Shown here: piece after piece, positions 25,364 through 34,228 of the stretch
How positions within the stretch are numbered: the stretch's first letter is position 1
Layout of the letters: every line of letters begins with the position of its first letter
Assembly: GCA_964444365.1 (NCBI GenBank)
Contig: CAYUHJ010000005.1
Span: 32,217-96,216, forward strand
Direction: 5' to 3'
Length of the DNA: 64,000 nucleotides
Source of the DNA: CAYUHJ01 sp964444365
Lineage (GTDB): Bacteria; Planctomycetota; Planctomycetia; Gemmatales; Gemmataceae
Program-made: the position numbers and the translations under genes
The notes under the pieces: generated by a model
Database searches by the model: none
The model's input: only the letters and a program-made list of their open reading frames with translations
What the model was told of the DNA's origin: nothing

Positions 25364-25399
25364 ATTCTGCACACTCCCCATCGAAACGGGAGGTCGTGT

Positions 25400-27241
25400 A
25401 TGCCGGGCAGTCGATTTTCGGGGCACCCGCGGCCCCTCCTCCGCCGGGCGGAGTGGATCCCGCTGGACGGCCCCTGGGCCTTCGCCCTCGACCCGGACGC
25501 CCGGTACCTGCAGCCGGTCGACGTGGCGTGGGACCGGACCATTCGCGTGCCGTTCGCGCCGGAGACGGCGGCCAGTGGGGTCGGGTTCACCGGCTTCTTC
25601 AAGGCGTGCTGGTACCGCAGGTCGGTCCCCGTGCCGACGTTGCCCGAAGCGTCGCGGCTCATGATCCGGTTCGGGGCGGTCGACCACGAGGCGACCGTGT
25701 GGGCGAACGGGCGGCTGGTGGCCGGCCACGAGGGCGGGTACACGCCGTTCGCGTGCGACGTGACCCGGCAGGCCCGGTCGGGGGAACTCGACCTCATCGT
25801 CCGGGCGTTCGACGACCCGCACGACCTGGCCAAGCCCCGGGGCAAGCAGGACTGGCAACTGGAGCCGCACTCGATCTGGTACCCGCGGACCACCGGGATC
25901 TGGCAGCCGGTGTGGGCGGAGGTCGTCCCCGCGACGGCCATCGAGACGGTCCGCTGGTCGTCGTCGCTCGACCGGTGGGAGGTGGGCCTCGACGTGGTCC
26001 TCGACGGCGAGCCCCGGGACGACCTCCGGTTGCGCGTCGTGCTGCGGGCCGGGAGTCGGACCCTGGCCGACGACACCTACACGGTGACCGGCCACGAGGT
26101 CCTCCGCCGCGTCGCGCTCTCGGACCCCGGCATCGAAGACTACCGGAACGAACTCCTGTGGAGCCCCGCCAGCCCCACGCTGATCCAGGCCCACCTCCAG
26201 TTGGTGGACCGGGACGGCGGGCTCGTCGACGAGGTGTGGAGCTACACCGCCCTGCGGTCGGTCGCGGTGCAAGGGGACCGGTTCGTCCTCAACAACCGGC
26301 CGCTGCCCCTCCGCCTGGTCCTGGATCAAGGGTACTGGCCGGAGACGGGGCAGACCCCGCCGGACGACGCGGCCCTGCGCCGGGACGTGGAGCTGACCAA
26401 GGCGATGGGGTTCAACGGCGTGCGGAAGCACCAGAAGATCGAGGACCCCCGCTACCTGTACTGGGCCGACGCCCTGGGGCTGTTGGTGTGGGAGGAGATG
26501 CCCAGCGCCTACCGGTTCAGCCCGGCGGCGGTCGACCGGCTGACCCGCGAGTGGGCCGCCGTCATCGAGCGGGACCGCAGCCACCCGTGCGTCATCGCGT
26601 GGGTGCCGTTCAACGAGTCGTGGGGCGTGCCGGACCTGCCCGACAGCCCGACCCAGCGGCACTACGTCCAGGCACTGTACCACCTGACCAAGACGCTCGA
26701 CCCGACCCGGCCGGTCGTCGGCAACGACGGGTGGGAGAGCGTCGCCACGGACGTGATCGGGATCCACGACTACGACGACCGCCTAGCCGAGATCGTCCGG
26801 CGGTACGGGGCGGACGAGACGGTCGCCCGGCTGTTCCGGAAGGAGCGGCCGGGCGGGCGGATGCTCGTCCTCGGAAACCCTCACGCGCCGCCGGACCACC
26901 CCGTGGTGCTCACCGAGTTCGGCGGCATCGCCTACTCCCCCGCCGACCGCTCGTGGGGGTACAGCCGGGCCGCGACCGCCGGGGAGTTCGCCGACCGGTA
27001 CGCCAAGCTGTTGGCCGTCGTCCGGTCGCTGCCGGTCCTGGCCGGGTTCTGCTACACCCAGTTCGCGGACACCTACCAGGAGGCAAACGGCCTCCTGACC
27101 GGCGACCGCACGCCCAAGTTCCCGATCGAGGAAATCGCCCGCGCGACCCGCGGGCCGAGCAACGCGCAAGAGTTCGAGGCCGAGCAGGCGTGGCGGGACG
27201 GGTTGATGCGGCGACAGCGGACGCCGCACCGGGACGGGTGA
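25400..27241 (+). CDS. glycoside hydrolase family 2 enzyme
   Basis: 613 residues in the standard GH2 order: sugar-binding jelly-roll (about 1-190; WIPLDGPWAFALDPD, VWANGRLVAGHEGGYTPF), immunoglobulin-like domain (about 190-290), and TIM barrel. The acid/base is Glu406 in PFNESWG and the nucleophile Glu506 in VLTEFGG. GFNGVRKHQKIEDPRYLYWA is the conserved barrel entry. Family activities include beta-galactosidase, glucuronidase and mannosidase; the substrate is not clear. No signal peptide is seen, so it is probably cytoplasmic. GGGAGG before the ATG fixes the start. It opens the carbohydrate half of the 23-33 kb run. Confidence 0.92.
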   Translation: MPGSRFSGHPRPLLRRAEWIPLDGPWAFALDPDARYLQPVDVAWDRTIRVPFAPETAASGVGFTGFFKACWYRRSVPVPTLPEASRLMIRFGAVDHEATVWANGRLVAGHEGGYTPFACDVTRQARSGELDLIVRAFDDPHDLAKPRGKQDWQLEPHSIWYPRTTGIWQPVWAEVVPATAIETVRWSSSLDRWEVGLDVVLDGEPRDDLRLRVVLRAGSRTLADDTYTVTGHEVLRRVALSDPGIEDYRNELLWSPASPTLIQAHLQLVDRDGGLVDEVWSYTALRSVAVQGDRFVLNNRPLPLRLVLDQGYWPETGQTPPDDAALRRDVELTKAMGFNGVRKHQKIEDPRYLYWADALGLLVWEEMPSAYRFSPAAVDRLTREWAAVIERDRSHPCVIAWVPFNESWGVPDLPDSPTQRHYVQALYHLTKTLDPTRPVVGNDGWESVATDVIGIHDYDDRLAEIVRRYGADETVARLFRKERPGGRMLVLGNPHAPPDHPVVLTEFGGIAYSPADRSWGYSRAATAGEFADRYAKLLAVVRSLPVLAGFCYTQFADTYQEANGLLTGDRTPKFPIEEIARATRGPSNAQEFEAEQAWRDGLMRRQRTPHRDG

Positions 27242-27292
27242 CACTTTCAGGCGGGGCGACGCTCACCTGGAACTCTCCGAGGGAAAGAAGCC

Positions 27293-30064
27293 GTGAACCG
27301 CCTCGCTCAGCCGTCAGCGGCGCGTCAGTTGCTCCGGTCGGTTCGCCCAAACCCAGAGTCCCGAGTGCCACCGATGCCGCCGTCGTCACCCCTCGTCGTG
27401 TTCTCGCACCTCCGCTGGGACTTCGTGTTCCAGCGCCCCCAACACGTCATGACGCGGCTCGCCGCCCGCCGCCCGGTGGTGTTCATCGAGGAGCCGGTTC
27501 CCGACCCGGACGGCGAGCCGCGGTGGGAAACCAGCCGGCCGGCACCCGGCGTGACGGTCTGTCGGCCGCGGGTGCCGGCCGCCGCGCCCGGGTTCGGCGG
27601 GTCTTACGACGTGCTCCCCGAGATGGTGTATGACCTCGTCGCCGAGCACGTCGACGGCCCCTACGACGTCTGGCTCTTCACCCCGCTCGCCCATCCGATC
27701 GCGGCGTGCCTCGAACCGCGGGTCGTGGTCTACGACCACATGGACGACCTGACCGCGTTCCGGTTCGCCGACCCGATGCTCCGCCAGACGGAGGAAGACT
27801 TGCTGGAGTGGGCGCACGTGGTCTTCACCGGCGGGCCGAGCCTGTACCGGGCGATGCGCGACCGGCACCCGAACGTCCACTGCTTCTCCAGCAGTGTGGA
27901 CGCCGCCCACTTCGCGCGGGTGCCGGCGGACGAGCCGGCCGACCAGGCGTCGATCCCCCGCCCGCGGCTCGGCTACGTCGGCGTGGTGGACGAGCGGTTC
28001 GACACCGAATTGCTCGCAGACGTCGCGGACGCCCGGCCCGGATACCACTTCGCGATCGTCGGCCCGGTCGCCAAGATCGACCCGGCCACCCTGCCCCAAC
28101 GCGCGAACATCCACTACCTGGGCGGCAAGCCGTACCAGGACTTGCCCGCCTACATCGCCGGGTGGGACGTGGCGCTCATGCCGTTCGCGCGGAACGAGGC
28201 GACCCGGAAGATCAGCCCGACCAAGGTGCTCGAGTACATCGCCGCGGGCAAGCCGGTCGTGAGCACGCCAATTACCGACATCGTGGAACCCTACGGGGAC
28301 ATGGTCTGGGTGGCAGAAAACCCTGCGGAGTTCGCACAGGCGTGCGACGAAGCCGTGAGCGAATCCGAGTCGGCGGTCGCGCGGCGGAAGGCGCAGTACG
28401 GTGCCGTTCTCGGCCGCACCTCCTGGGACCGGGTCGCCGAGCGGATGCACGACCTGATCGAAGCAGCGGCCCGGGACGTCAGCCCGCCGACGCGGCCCGA
28501 GTACCCCGCAGTGGTCATCGGGGCCGGACCGACCGGCCTGAGCGCCGCCTACCACCTCGGCGAAGGAAGCCTACTGGTCGAGGCGAACGACCGGGTCGGG
28601 GGGTGGTGCCGGTCGATCGTCGACGGCGGCTTCACCTTCGACTACGCAGGCCACATCATGTTCTCCAACGACCCGTACGTTCACGAGATGTACGAGTTGC
28701 TGCTCGGCGACAACGTCCACTGGCAGGACCGGGAAGCGTGGGTGTACAGCCACGGGGTTCACACCCGGTACCCCTTCCAGGGGTCGCTGTACGGCCTCCC
28801 GGCCGAGGTCGTGACCGAGTGTTTGGTCGGGGCGATCGAGGCGCGATTCGGGCCGCTGAAGGGGTCTGCCCAACCGGCACCGACCGGCCACACACCCACC
28901 AGGCCCCACTCGAACGGCACGGCAAACGGTCAGGCCCGTAACCCCACCGGGCACGCTCTCGCACCTCTGAACGGACACTCCGCGCGACACTGTGGCCTGC
29001 CGACCGCCGACCCGAAGGACGAGGCCGTCTCGGATTGCTGCGGCGACGGCGTCGCCGAGACCACGCTCCCGGCGGCCCGGCTGAACGGCCACGCCCCCCC
29101 CGAGCAGCCGACGGGTCAGGAGTCCTTCGCGACGTTCATCGACCGGGTGTGGGGACGGGGGATCGCGAAGCACTTCGCGGTCCCGTACAACCGGAAGATT
29201 TGGGCCGTCCCGCTGGAGGAGATGGAAACCAGCTGGCTCGGGGGCCGCGTCCCCATGCCGGACCTGGAAGACATGATCGCCGGGGCGCTGTCCCCCAAGC
29301 CCAAGCCGATGGGTCCCAACGCCCGGTTCGGGTACCCCCTCCGGGGCGGGTTCCAGGCGCTGATGGACGGGTTCCTTCCCCACCTGCAGGGGGAAGTGCG
29401 CCTGAACACCCGCGTGCGGGCCATCTCGCCGTCGCGAAAAGTCATTACGTTCGCCGACGGCACCGAGGCGGGGTATGAGCGGCTGGTCTCGACGATGCCG
29501 CTGCCGGCCTTGATCCGGGCGATGGGTGACGAGGTGCCCGCGGCCGTGCGGCAGGCGGCGGCGGGACTGCGGCACACGTCGGTGCGGTGCGTCAACCTCG
29601 GCGTCGGCCGCGAGAACCTGACCGAGAAGCACTGGATCTATTACCCCGGCGACACCGTGTTCCACCGCATCTTCGTGCAGGGGAACGCGAGCCCCCACTG
29701 CAACCCGCCCGGCGGGTTCGGGCTGACGTGCGAGATCACCTACGGCCCGCTGAAGCCCCTGCCGTGCGACGGCCCCGAGTTGATCCGCCGGTGCGTGGAG
29801 GATTGCGTCCGGGTGGGGATGCTCCGGCCGGACGATCCGATCCTGGTCGCGAACCAGGTCGACATGCCCTACGCCTACGTGGTGTACGACCACGCCCGGA
29901 CCCGGAACGTCGCCGTCATCCGCGACTGGCTCCAGGCCCACGACATCCACCCCGCCGGGCGGTACGCCGAGTGGGAGTACTACAACTCGGACCACGCCTT
30001 CCTGGCCGGTAAAAAGGCGGCCGAGGCGGTGCGGCTCGACGCGCGGGCGACGCTGACCGTTTGA
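27293..30064 (+). CDS. glycosyltransferase fused to FAD-dependent oxidoreductase
   Basis: 923 residues. The first 390 form a GT-B glycosyltransferase (VVFSHLRWDFVFQRPQHV; DHMDDLTAF; LGYVGVVDERFDTELL; KISPTKVLEYIAAGKPVVST, the GT4-type donor site). From about 405 follows an FAD Rossmann motif VVIGAGPTGLSAAYHL with VEANDRVGGWCRS, then KHFAVPYNRKIWAVPLEEME and a C-terminal EYYNSDHAFLAGKKAAEAV, as in UDP-galactopyranose mutase or protoporphyrinogen-oxidase-like sugar enzymes. Residues about 523-610 are a low-complexity Gly/Asn/His/Pro-rich insert inside the FAD domain. GTG 27293 has a purine-rich GAGGGAAAGAAG before it; ATG 27374 fits the domain start better but lacks one. The fusion suggests the sugar form made by one half is used by the other. 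Confidence 0.88.
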   Translation: MNRLAQPSAARQLLRSVRPNPESRVPPMPPSSPLVVFSHLRWDFVFQRPQHVMTRLAARRPVVFIEEPVPDPDGEPRWETSRPAPGVTVCRPRVPAAAPGFGGSYDVLPEMVYDLVAEHVDGPYDVWLFTPLAHPIAACLEPRVVVYDHMDDLTAFRFADPMLRQTEEDLLEWAHVVFTGGPSLYRAMRDRHPNVHCFSSSVDAAHFARVPADEPADQASIPRPRLGYVGVVDERFDTELLADVADARPGYHFAIVGPVAKIDPATLPQRANIHYLGGKPYQDLPAYIAGWDVALMPFARNEATRKISPTKVLEYIAAGKPVVSTPITDIVEPYGDMVWVAENPAEFAQACDEAVSESESAVARRKAQYGAVLGRTSWDRVAERMHDLIEAAARDVSPPTRPEYPAVVIGAGPTGLSAAYHLGEGSLLVEANDRVGGWCRSIVDGGFTFDYAGHIMFSNDPYVHEMYELLLGDNVHWQDREAWVYSHGVHTRYPFQGSLYGLPAEVVTECLVGAIEARFGPLKGSAQPAPTGHTPTRPHSNGTANGQARNPTGHALAPLNGHSARHCGLPTADPKDEAVSDCCGDGVAETTLPAARLNGHAPPEQPTGQESFATFIDRVWGRGIAKHFAVPYNRKIWAVPLEEMETSWLGGRVPMPDLEDMIAGALSPKPKPMGPNARFGYPLRGGFQALMDGFLPHLQGEVRLNTRVRAISPSRKVITFADGTEAGYERLVSTMPLPALIRAMGDEVPAAVRQAAAGLRHTSVRCVNLGVGRENLTEKHWIYYPGDTVFHRIFVQGNASPHCNPPGGFGLTCEITYGPLKPLPCDGPELIRRCVEDCVRVGMLRPDDPILVANQVDMPYAYVVYDHARTRNVAVIRDWLQAHDIHPAGRYAEWEYYNSDHAFLAGKKAAEAVRLDARATLTV

Positions 30065-30089
30065 CCCAGTTCCCTCCGGGAGTTTCGCC

Positions 30090-30482
30090 ATGAAGCCGAC
30101 GACAACGGGGCCGTGCGAACGGCTGTTGGCCGCCACCCCACCGCCCCTCCGGGACACGGTCCGGCTCCTGCTCGGCGACCCCCTGGCCGGGGGGCGGGGG
30201 CTGCGGGCCTGGGCGGCCCGGATCGAAATCGACCCCCGCCCGCTACCGGACTCCTTGCCGGCCGTGCTGGTCGAGGTCTACCTCCGGGACGCAGACGCCG
30301 AACCGCTGCACGACTGCGGCGGGTGCGGCCTGCCGGTCCCGGTCCGGGTCGGGCACCGGACCGGGCACGAGCCGACCTGCGAGCGCGTCTACTTCGCCCG
30401 GTGCCCGCACTGCGGAGGCGACACGGGGCCGTTCGCGTACTGGTCCCGGCCCCGGCCGGTCATCGCGGCCCTGGACAACTGA
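30090..30482 (+). CDS. zinc-ribbon-type small protein of unknown function
   Basis: 130 residues. Two CxxC pairs, HDCGGCG (C76, C79) and RCPHCGG (C105, C108), are spaced as in a zinc ribbon. A leading helical part (ERLLAATPPPLRDTVRLLLG) and a middle strand (VLVEVYLRDADAEPLH) precede it. ATG follows CGGGAGTTTCGCC. It lies 25 bases after the GT-FAD fusion and 16 bases before the GH1-RmlD gene. It could be a regulator or an assembly factor of the neighbouring enzymes, but nothing in it shows a reaction. Confidence 0.7.
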   Translation: MKPTTTGPCERLLAATPPPLRDTVRLLLGDPLAGGRGLRAWAARIEIDPRPLPDSLPAVLVEVYLRDADAEPLHDCGGCGLPVPVRVGHRTGHEPTCERVYFARCPHCGGDTGPFAYWSRPRPVIAALDN

Positions 30483-30498
30483 CCTGTCGGGAGGGAAC

Positions 30499-32670
30499 AT
30501 GCGACCGAACCAATCGGGCGGGCCGGAACTTTGGGCGGGGGTGGAAGGGACGGTCAACCGGGTCGGCGACCGGTACTTCGACCAGTGCGCCTGGTCCGGT
30601 CACGACGACCGGTCGAGCGACATCGAACGGCTCGTCGGGCTCGGGATCAAGGCCGTCCGCTACCCCGTGCTGTGGGAAAAGACGGCCCCGGAGCCCGCGG
30701 GTCCGGCGGACTGGTCCCGCCCCGACGCGCGGCTGGGCCGGCTCCGCGAACTGGGCGTCCGCCCGATCGTCGGGCTGGTCCACCACGGCAGCGGGCCGCC
30801 GCACACCTCCCTCCTCGACCCCGCCTTTGCGGAGGGCCTGGCCGGGTACGCCGGCCGCGTGGCCGAACGCTACCCCTGGGTCGACGCCTACACGCCGGTG
30901 AACGAGCCCCTCACCACGGCCCGGTTCTCCGCCCTGTACGGCCACTGGTACCCCCACCGCCGGGACGACCGTGCCTTCGTGACCGCACTGCTGACCCAGT
31001 GCCGGGCGGTCGTGCTGGGGATGGCCGCGGTCCGCCGCGTTAACCCGGCGGCGGCCCTGGTCCAGACCGAAGACCTCGGGGAAACCTACGCCCCGCCCGC
31101 GCTCGCCTACCAGGCCGACTTCGACAACCACCGCCGGTGGCTCACCTGGGACCTGTTGTGCGGCCGGGTCGACCGCCGCCACCCGCTCTGGGACTACCTC
31201 ACCGGTCACGGTGCGTCCGCGCGGGAGTTGGACTTCTTCCGCGCCAACCCGTGCCCCCCGGACGTGATCGGGGTGAACCACTACGTCACGAGCGAGCGGT
31301 ACCTCGACGACCAGGTTGACCGCTACCCGGCGACCCTCGTCGGAGGGAACGGCCGGGACGCCTACGTCGACGTGGAGGCCGTCCGGTCGCAGTTCGACTC
31401 CGCGACCGGGATCGCGGGGCTGCTCCGCCAGACGTGGGAGCGGTACCGCCGCCCGGTTGCGGTGTCCGAAGCCCACCTGGGGGGGCACCGCGAGGATCAG
31501 GTCCGCTGGCTGCGGCACGTCTGGGAGGGGGCGGTCGCCGCCCGGTCCGCCGGCGCGGACGTCCGGGCCGTCACGGTGTGGGCCGCGTTCGGCTCGTTCG
31601 ACTGGGACTCGCTGGTGACGAACCCCCGCGGCCACTACGAGCCGGGGCCGTTCGACGTGCGGTACGACCCGCCGCGGCCGACCGCCCTGGCCGGGGTGAC
31701 GCGCGACCTGTCGGCGGGGCGGGTGCCGGCTCACCCGCTCTGGGAGGGGGCCGGCTGGTGGGCGCGGGCGGACCGGTTTCTGTTCGCGGACCGCGCCGCC
31801 CCGTGCCTCGGCCCGCGGTTCGGCGGCCGGCCCGTCCTGGTGACGGGGGCGACCGGGACCCTGGGCCGGGCGGTCATGCGGATCGCACACGCGCGGGGGC
31901 TGGCGGCGGTCGGGCTCGGGCGGGCGGACCTGGACGCGGCCGACCCCGAGGCGGTCCGGGCGGCCCTCGCCCACCACCGCCCGTGGGCCGTCGTCAACGC
32001 GGCCGGCTACGTGGCGGTCGACGCCGCGGAGTCCGACCCGGAGCGGTGTCGGCGGGAGAACGTGTTCGCGGCCGGGGTGGTCGCCACCGCCGCCGCCGAT
32101 TGTCGCCTGCCCGTCGTCACGTTTTCGTCCGACCTCGTCTTCGACGGCCGCGCGGACCGGCCCTACCGGGAGCGGGACGCGGTCGCGCCGCTCAACGTCT
32201 ACGGGGAGTCGAAGGCCGCGGCCGAACGGGAGGTGCTGTGCCGGCACCCCGCGCCGCTGGTGGTGCGAACGAGTGCGTTCTTCGGCCCGTGGGACGCGAG
32301 CAACTTCGTCTATCACGCGGTCCGGTCGCTGGGCAGCGGGGAGGAGTTCGCGGCCGTCGAGGACGTGACCGTTTCCCCGACCTACGTTCCGGACCTCGTG
32401 TCGGAGACGTTGGACCTGTTGATCGACGGCGCGACCGGGGTCTGGCACGTCGCCGGCCCGGACGCCGTCACGTGGGCCGACCTGGCGCTGGCGGCCGGGG
32501 CCGCGGCGGGAATCGACCCGCACCGGGTCCGGCCCGTCCCCGCGGACGAGTCCGGGTGGATCGCCCCGCGGCCGGCCTACAGCGTACTGGGTTCGAGTCT
32601 CGGCCGCCGACTCCCGCCCCTGGCCGAGACCCTCGCTCGGTGGGCGCGGGAGGGCGGTGCGTCCCACTGA
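30499..32670 (+). CDS. GH1-like glycosidase fused to RmlD-like sugar-nucleotide reductase
   Basis: 723 residues. The first 420 form a GH1 barrel (IERLVGLGIKAVRYPVLWEK; AYTPVNEPL with acid/base Glu136; VAVSEAHLGG with likely nucleophile Glu324). From about 445 comes an extended SDR domain: VLVTGATGTLGRAV (NAD(P) motif), VVNAAGYVAVDAAE, VTFSSDLVFDG and NVYGESKAAAE with Tyr568 and Lys572 as catalytic pair. The reductase half resembles dTDP-4-dehydrorhamnose reductase. A ribosome site (GGGAGG) precedes the ATG. Joining a glycosidase to a nucleotide-sugar reductase recalls the neighbouring GT-FAD fusion and points to a shared pathway. The two active sites look intact. Confidence 0.9.
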   Translation: MRPNQSGGPELWAGVEGTVNRVGDRYFDQCAWSGHDDRSSDIERLVGLGIKAVRYPVLWEKTAPEPAGPADWSRPDARLGRLRELGVRPIVGLVHHGSGPPHTSLLDPAFAEGLAGYAGRVAERYPWVDAYTPVNEPLTTARFSALYGHWYPHRRDDRAFVTALLTQCRAVVLGMAAVRRVNPAAALVQTEDLGETYAPPALAYQADFDNHRRWLTWDLLCGRVDRRHPLWDYLTGHGASARELDFFRANPCPPDVIGVNHYVTSERYLDDQVDRYPATLVGGNGRDAYVDVEAVRSQFDSATGIAGLLRQTWERYRRPVAVSEAHLGGHREDQVRWLRHVWEGAVAARSAGADVRAVTVWAAFGSFDWDSLVTNPRGHYEPGPFDVRYDPPRPTALAGVTRDLSAGRVPAHPLWEGAGWWARADRFLFADRAAPCLGPRFGGRPVLVTGATGTLGRAVMRIAHARGLAAVGLGRADLDAADPEAVRAALAHHRPWAVVNAAGYVAVDAAESDPERCRRENVFAAGVVATAAADCRLPVVTFSSDLVFDGRADRPYRERDAVAPLNVYGESKAAAEREVLCRHPAPLVVRTSAFFGPWDASNFVYHAVRSLGSGEEFAAVEDVTVSPTYVPDLVSETLDLLIDGATGVWHVAGPDAVTWADLALAAGAAAGIDPHRVRPVPADESGWIAPRPAYSVLGSSLGRRLPPLAETLARWAREGGASH

Positions 32671-32732
32671 TGCCCGGGCAACCTCCCGCCGCAGCCCGTT
32701 GTTCCGTTTCCCGAATCGACTCCGGAGAGATC

Positions 32733-33482
32733 ATGGCTTCGAACCTCCTCACCGTCGCCGCCAAGTCCATCGGCGGCCCCCGTTCCCCCGCGGCGGCCGC
32801 CCTGGACGCCCTCCCCCCGATGCGGACGAACGTCAGCAGCGCCGGCCGCTGGGCTTCGCTGCTCGGCGGCGCGGCCCTGACCGGATACGGGCTCAAGGGG
32901 GGCGGGGTGACCCCGACGCTCGTCGGCGGATTCCTCCTGTACCGCGCCGCGACCGGCCACTGCCCCGTGTCCCAGGCCCTCGGCGTGAGCGCCGCGGACG
33001 CGACGGCCCCGAACTCGGTGATCGCCGCCGGGCACGGCAGCCGGGTCGACGCGACCGTCGTCGTCCGGAAGCCGGCGGCCGAGGTGTACCGCTTCTGGCG
33101 CGACTTCGAGAACCTGCCCCGGTTCATGGCCCACTTGATCGACGTCGACACCACGACCGACGGCCAGTCCCGGTGGACGGCGAGGGGACCCCTCGGGTTG
33201 CAGGTCCAGTGGGACGCGGAGTTGATCGCCGACGAGCCGGCTCGGCTGATCGCCTGGAAGTCCCTGAGCGGCTCGGACGTGGACACCGCCGGGGCGGTGC
33301 ACTTCACCCCGACACCCGACGGGCAGGGCACCGCGGTCCGGGTCGAACTGAAGTACGACCCGCCGGCGGGGAAGGTGGGGACCGTCGTCGCCCGGTGGTT
33401 CGGCGAGGACCCCGAGCGACAGGTCCGCGAGGATCTCGAGCGGTTCCGCGAACTGCTCGAACGCCTCCCCCGCGTCGAGTGA
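32733..33482 (+). CDS. SRPBCC (cyclase/dehydrase) protein with DUF2892-type membrane part
   Basis: 249 residues. Residues about 30-80 hold a paired hydrophobic segment (RWASLLGGAALTGYGLKG; LVGGFLLYRAATGHCPV), as in DUF2892/YgaP-type membrane domains. From about 95 follows an SRPBCC/START-like domain (VDATVVVRKPAAEVYRFWRD, FENLPRFMAHL, RFRELLERLP at the end), which binds hydrophobic ligands or quinone-like molecules in relatives. ATG is preceded by CCGGAGAGATC. It closes the co-oriented run. Its membrane partner domain type occurs alone at 24764-25216. Confidence 0.85.
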   Translation: MASNLLTVAAKSIGGPRSPAAAALDALPPMRTNVSSAGRWASLLGGAALTGYGLKGGGVTPTLVGGFLLYRAATGHCPVSQALGVSAADATAPNSVIAAGHGSRVDATVVVRKPAAEVYRFWRDFENLPRFMAHLIDVDTTTDGQSRWTARGPLGLQVQWDAELIADEPARLIAWKSLSGSDVDTAGAVHFTPTPDGQGTAVRVELKYDPPAGKVGTVVARWFGEDPERQVREDLERFRELLERLPRVE

Positions 33483-33558
33483 TCCCGCCTGGGCGTGCGG
33501 ACCTAGAATGGACGTTCGTCGGCAGCGGCAGGACTCCTTCCCACCCGGCTGCCGGACG

Positions 33559-34224
33559 ATGGCTTCCGGGTACCCGCCGATGCTTCCGCTTCTCGCACTG
33601 CTTCTGGCCGCCGAACCGAGTGCGGTTGCGACCGCGAAAGCCGCACCGCCGGACGTGCTGGCGGAGGCCGTGCGGACCGAACTCGACCCCACCGCGGTCG
33701 TCGTGCCAGAGAAGGGCGAGCCCGCGGTGACCGTCTGGTTCCGCACGGAGATCCCCGCCCGGGCGACGGCCGAGCAGATCAAGAACGGGCTGACGGCCCG
33801 CGAGATCCCCGAGGGGACGCTCGTCGGCGCGGTCCGGTTCCACCGGGCGTTCACGGACTTCCGCAAGCAGGACATCCCGGCCGGCGTCTACACCCTGCGG
33901 TTCGCGGTGCAGCCGGACGTCGGCGACCACAAGGGGACGGCCCCCCACCCGGAGTTCTGCCTGCTCGTGCCGGCAGCCAAGGACAAGACCGCCGACGCGG
34001 TCGAGGTGAAGGCCCTGCTCCCGCTCAGCCGCGAGGCGACGGGCGGCGACCACCCGGGGGTGGTGCTCCTCTTCCCGGACGGGGGCAAGGGGGACCGCCC
34101 GGCGCTGGCGGACCGCAAGGGCGGGGTGACGGTGCTGCTCGTGAAGCGGGCCGTGCGGGCCGGGGACACGCCCGCCACGCTCGCCTTCGGGCTCGTCGTG
34201 GCGGGGGTCAGCGACACCCGCTGA
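33559..34224 (+). CDS. secreted protein of unknown function
   Basis: 221 residues from ATG 33559, with hydrophobic MLPLLALLLAAEPSAVATA acting as a signal peptide (an alternative start is ATG 33580). The rest is soluble and beta-rich, with TVWFRTEIPARATAEQI and FRKQDIPAGVYTLRFAVQPD; the last resembles the DUF2911-type or related secreted domains that planctomycetes carry, but I cannot name the family firmly. No catalytic motif is visible. It lies 76 bases downstream of the SRPBCC gene and tail to tail with the GntR gene. Confidence 0.65.
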   Translation: MASGYPPMLPLLALLLAAEPSAVATAKAAPPDVLAEAVRTELDPTAVVVPEKGEPAVTVWFRTEIPARATAEQIKNGLTAREIPEGTLVGAVRFHRAFTDFRKQDIPAGVYTLRFAVQPDVGDHKGTAPHPEFCLLVPAAKDKTADAVEVKALLPLSREATGGDHPGVVLLFPDGGKGDRPALADRKGGVTVLLVKRAVRAGDTPATLAFGLVVAGVSDTR

Positions 34225-34228
34225 CCCG

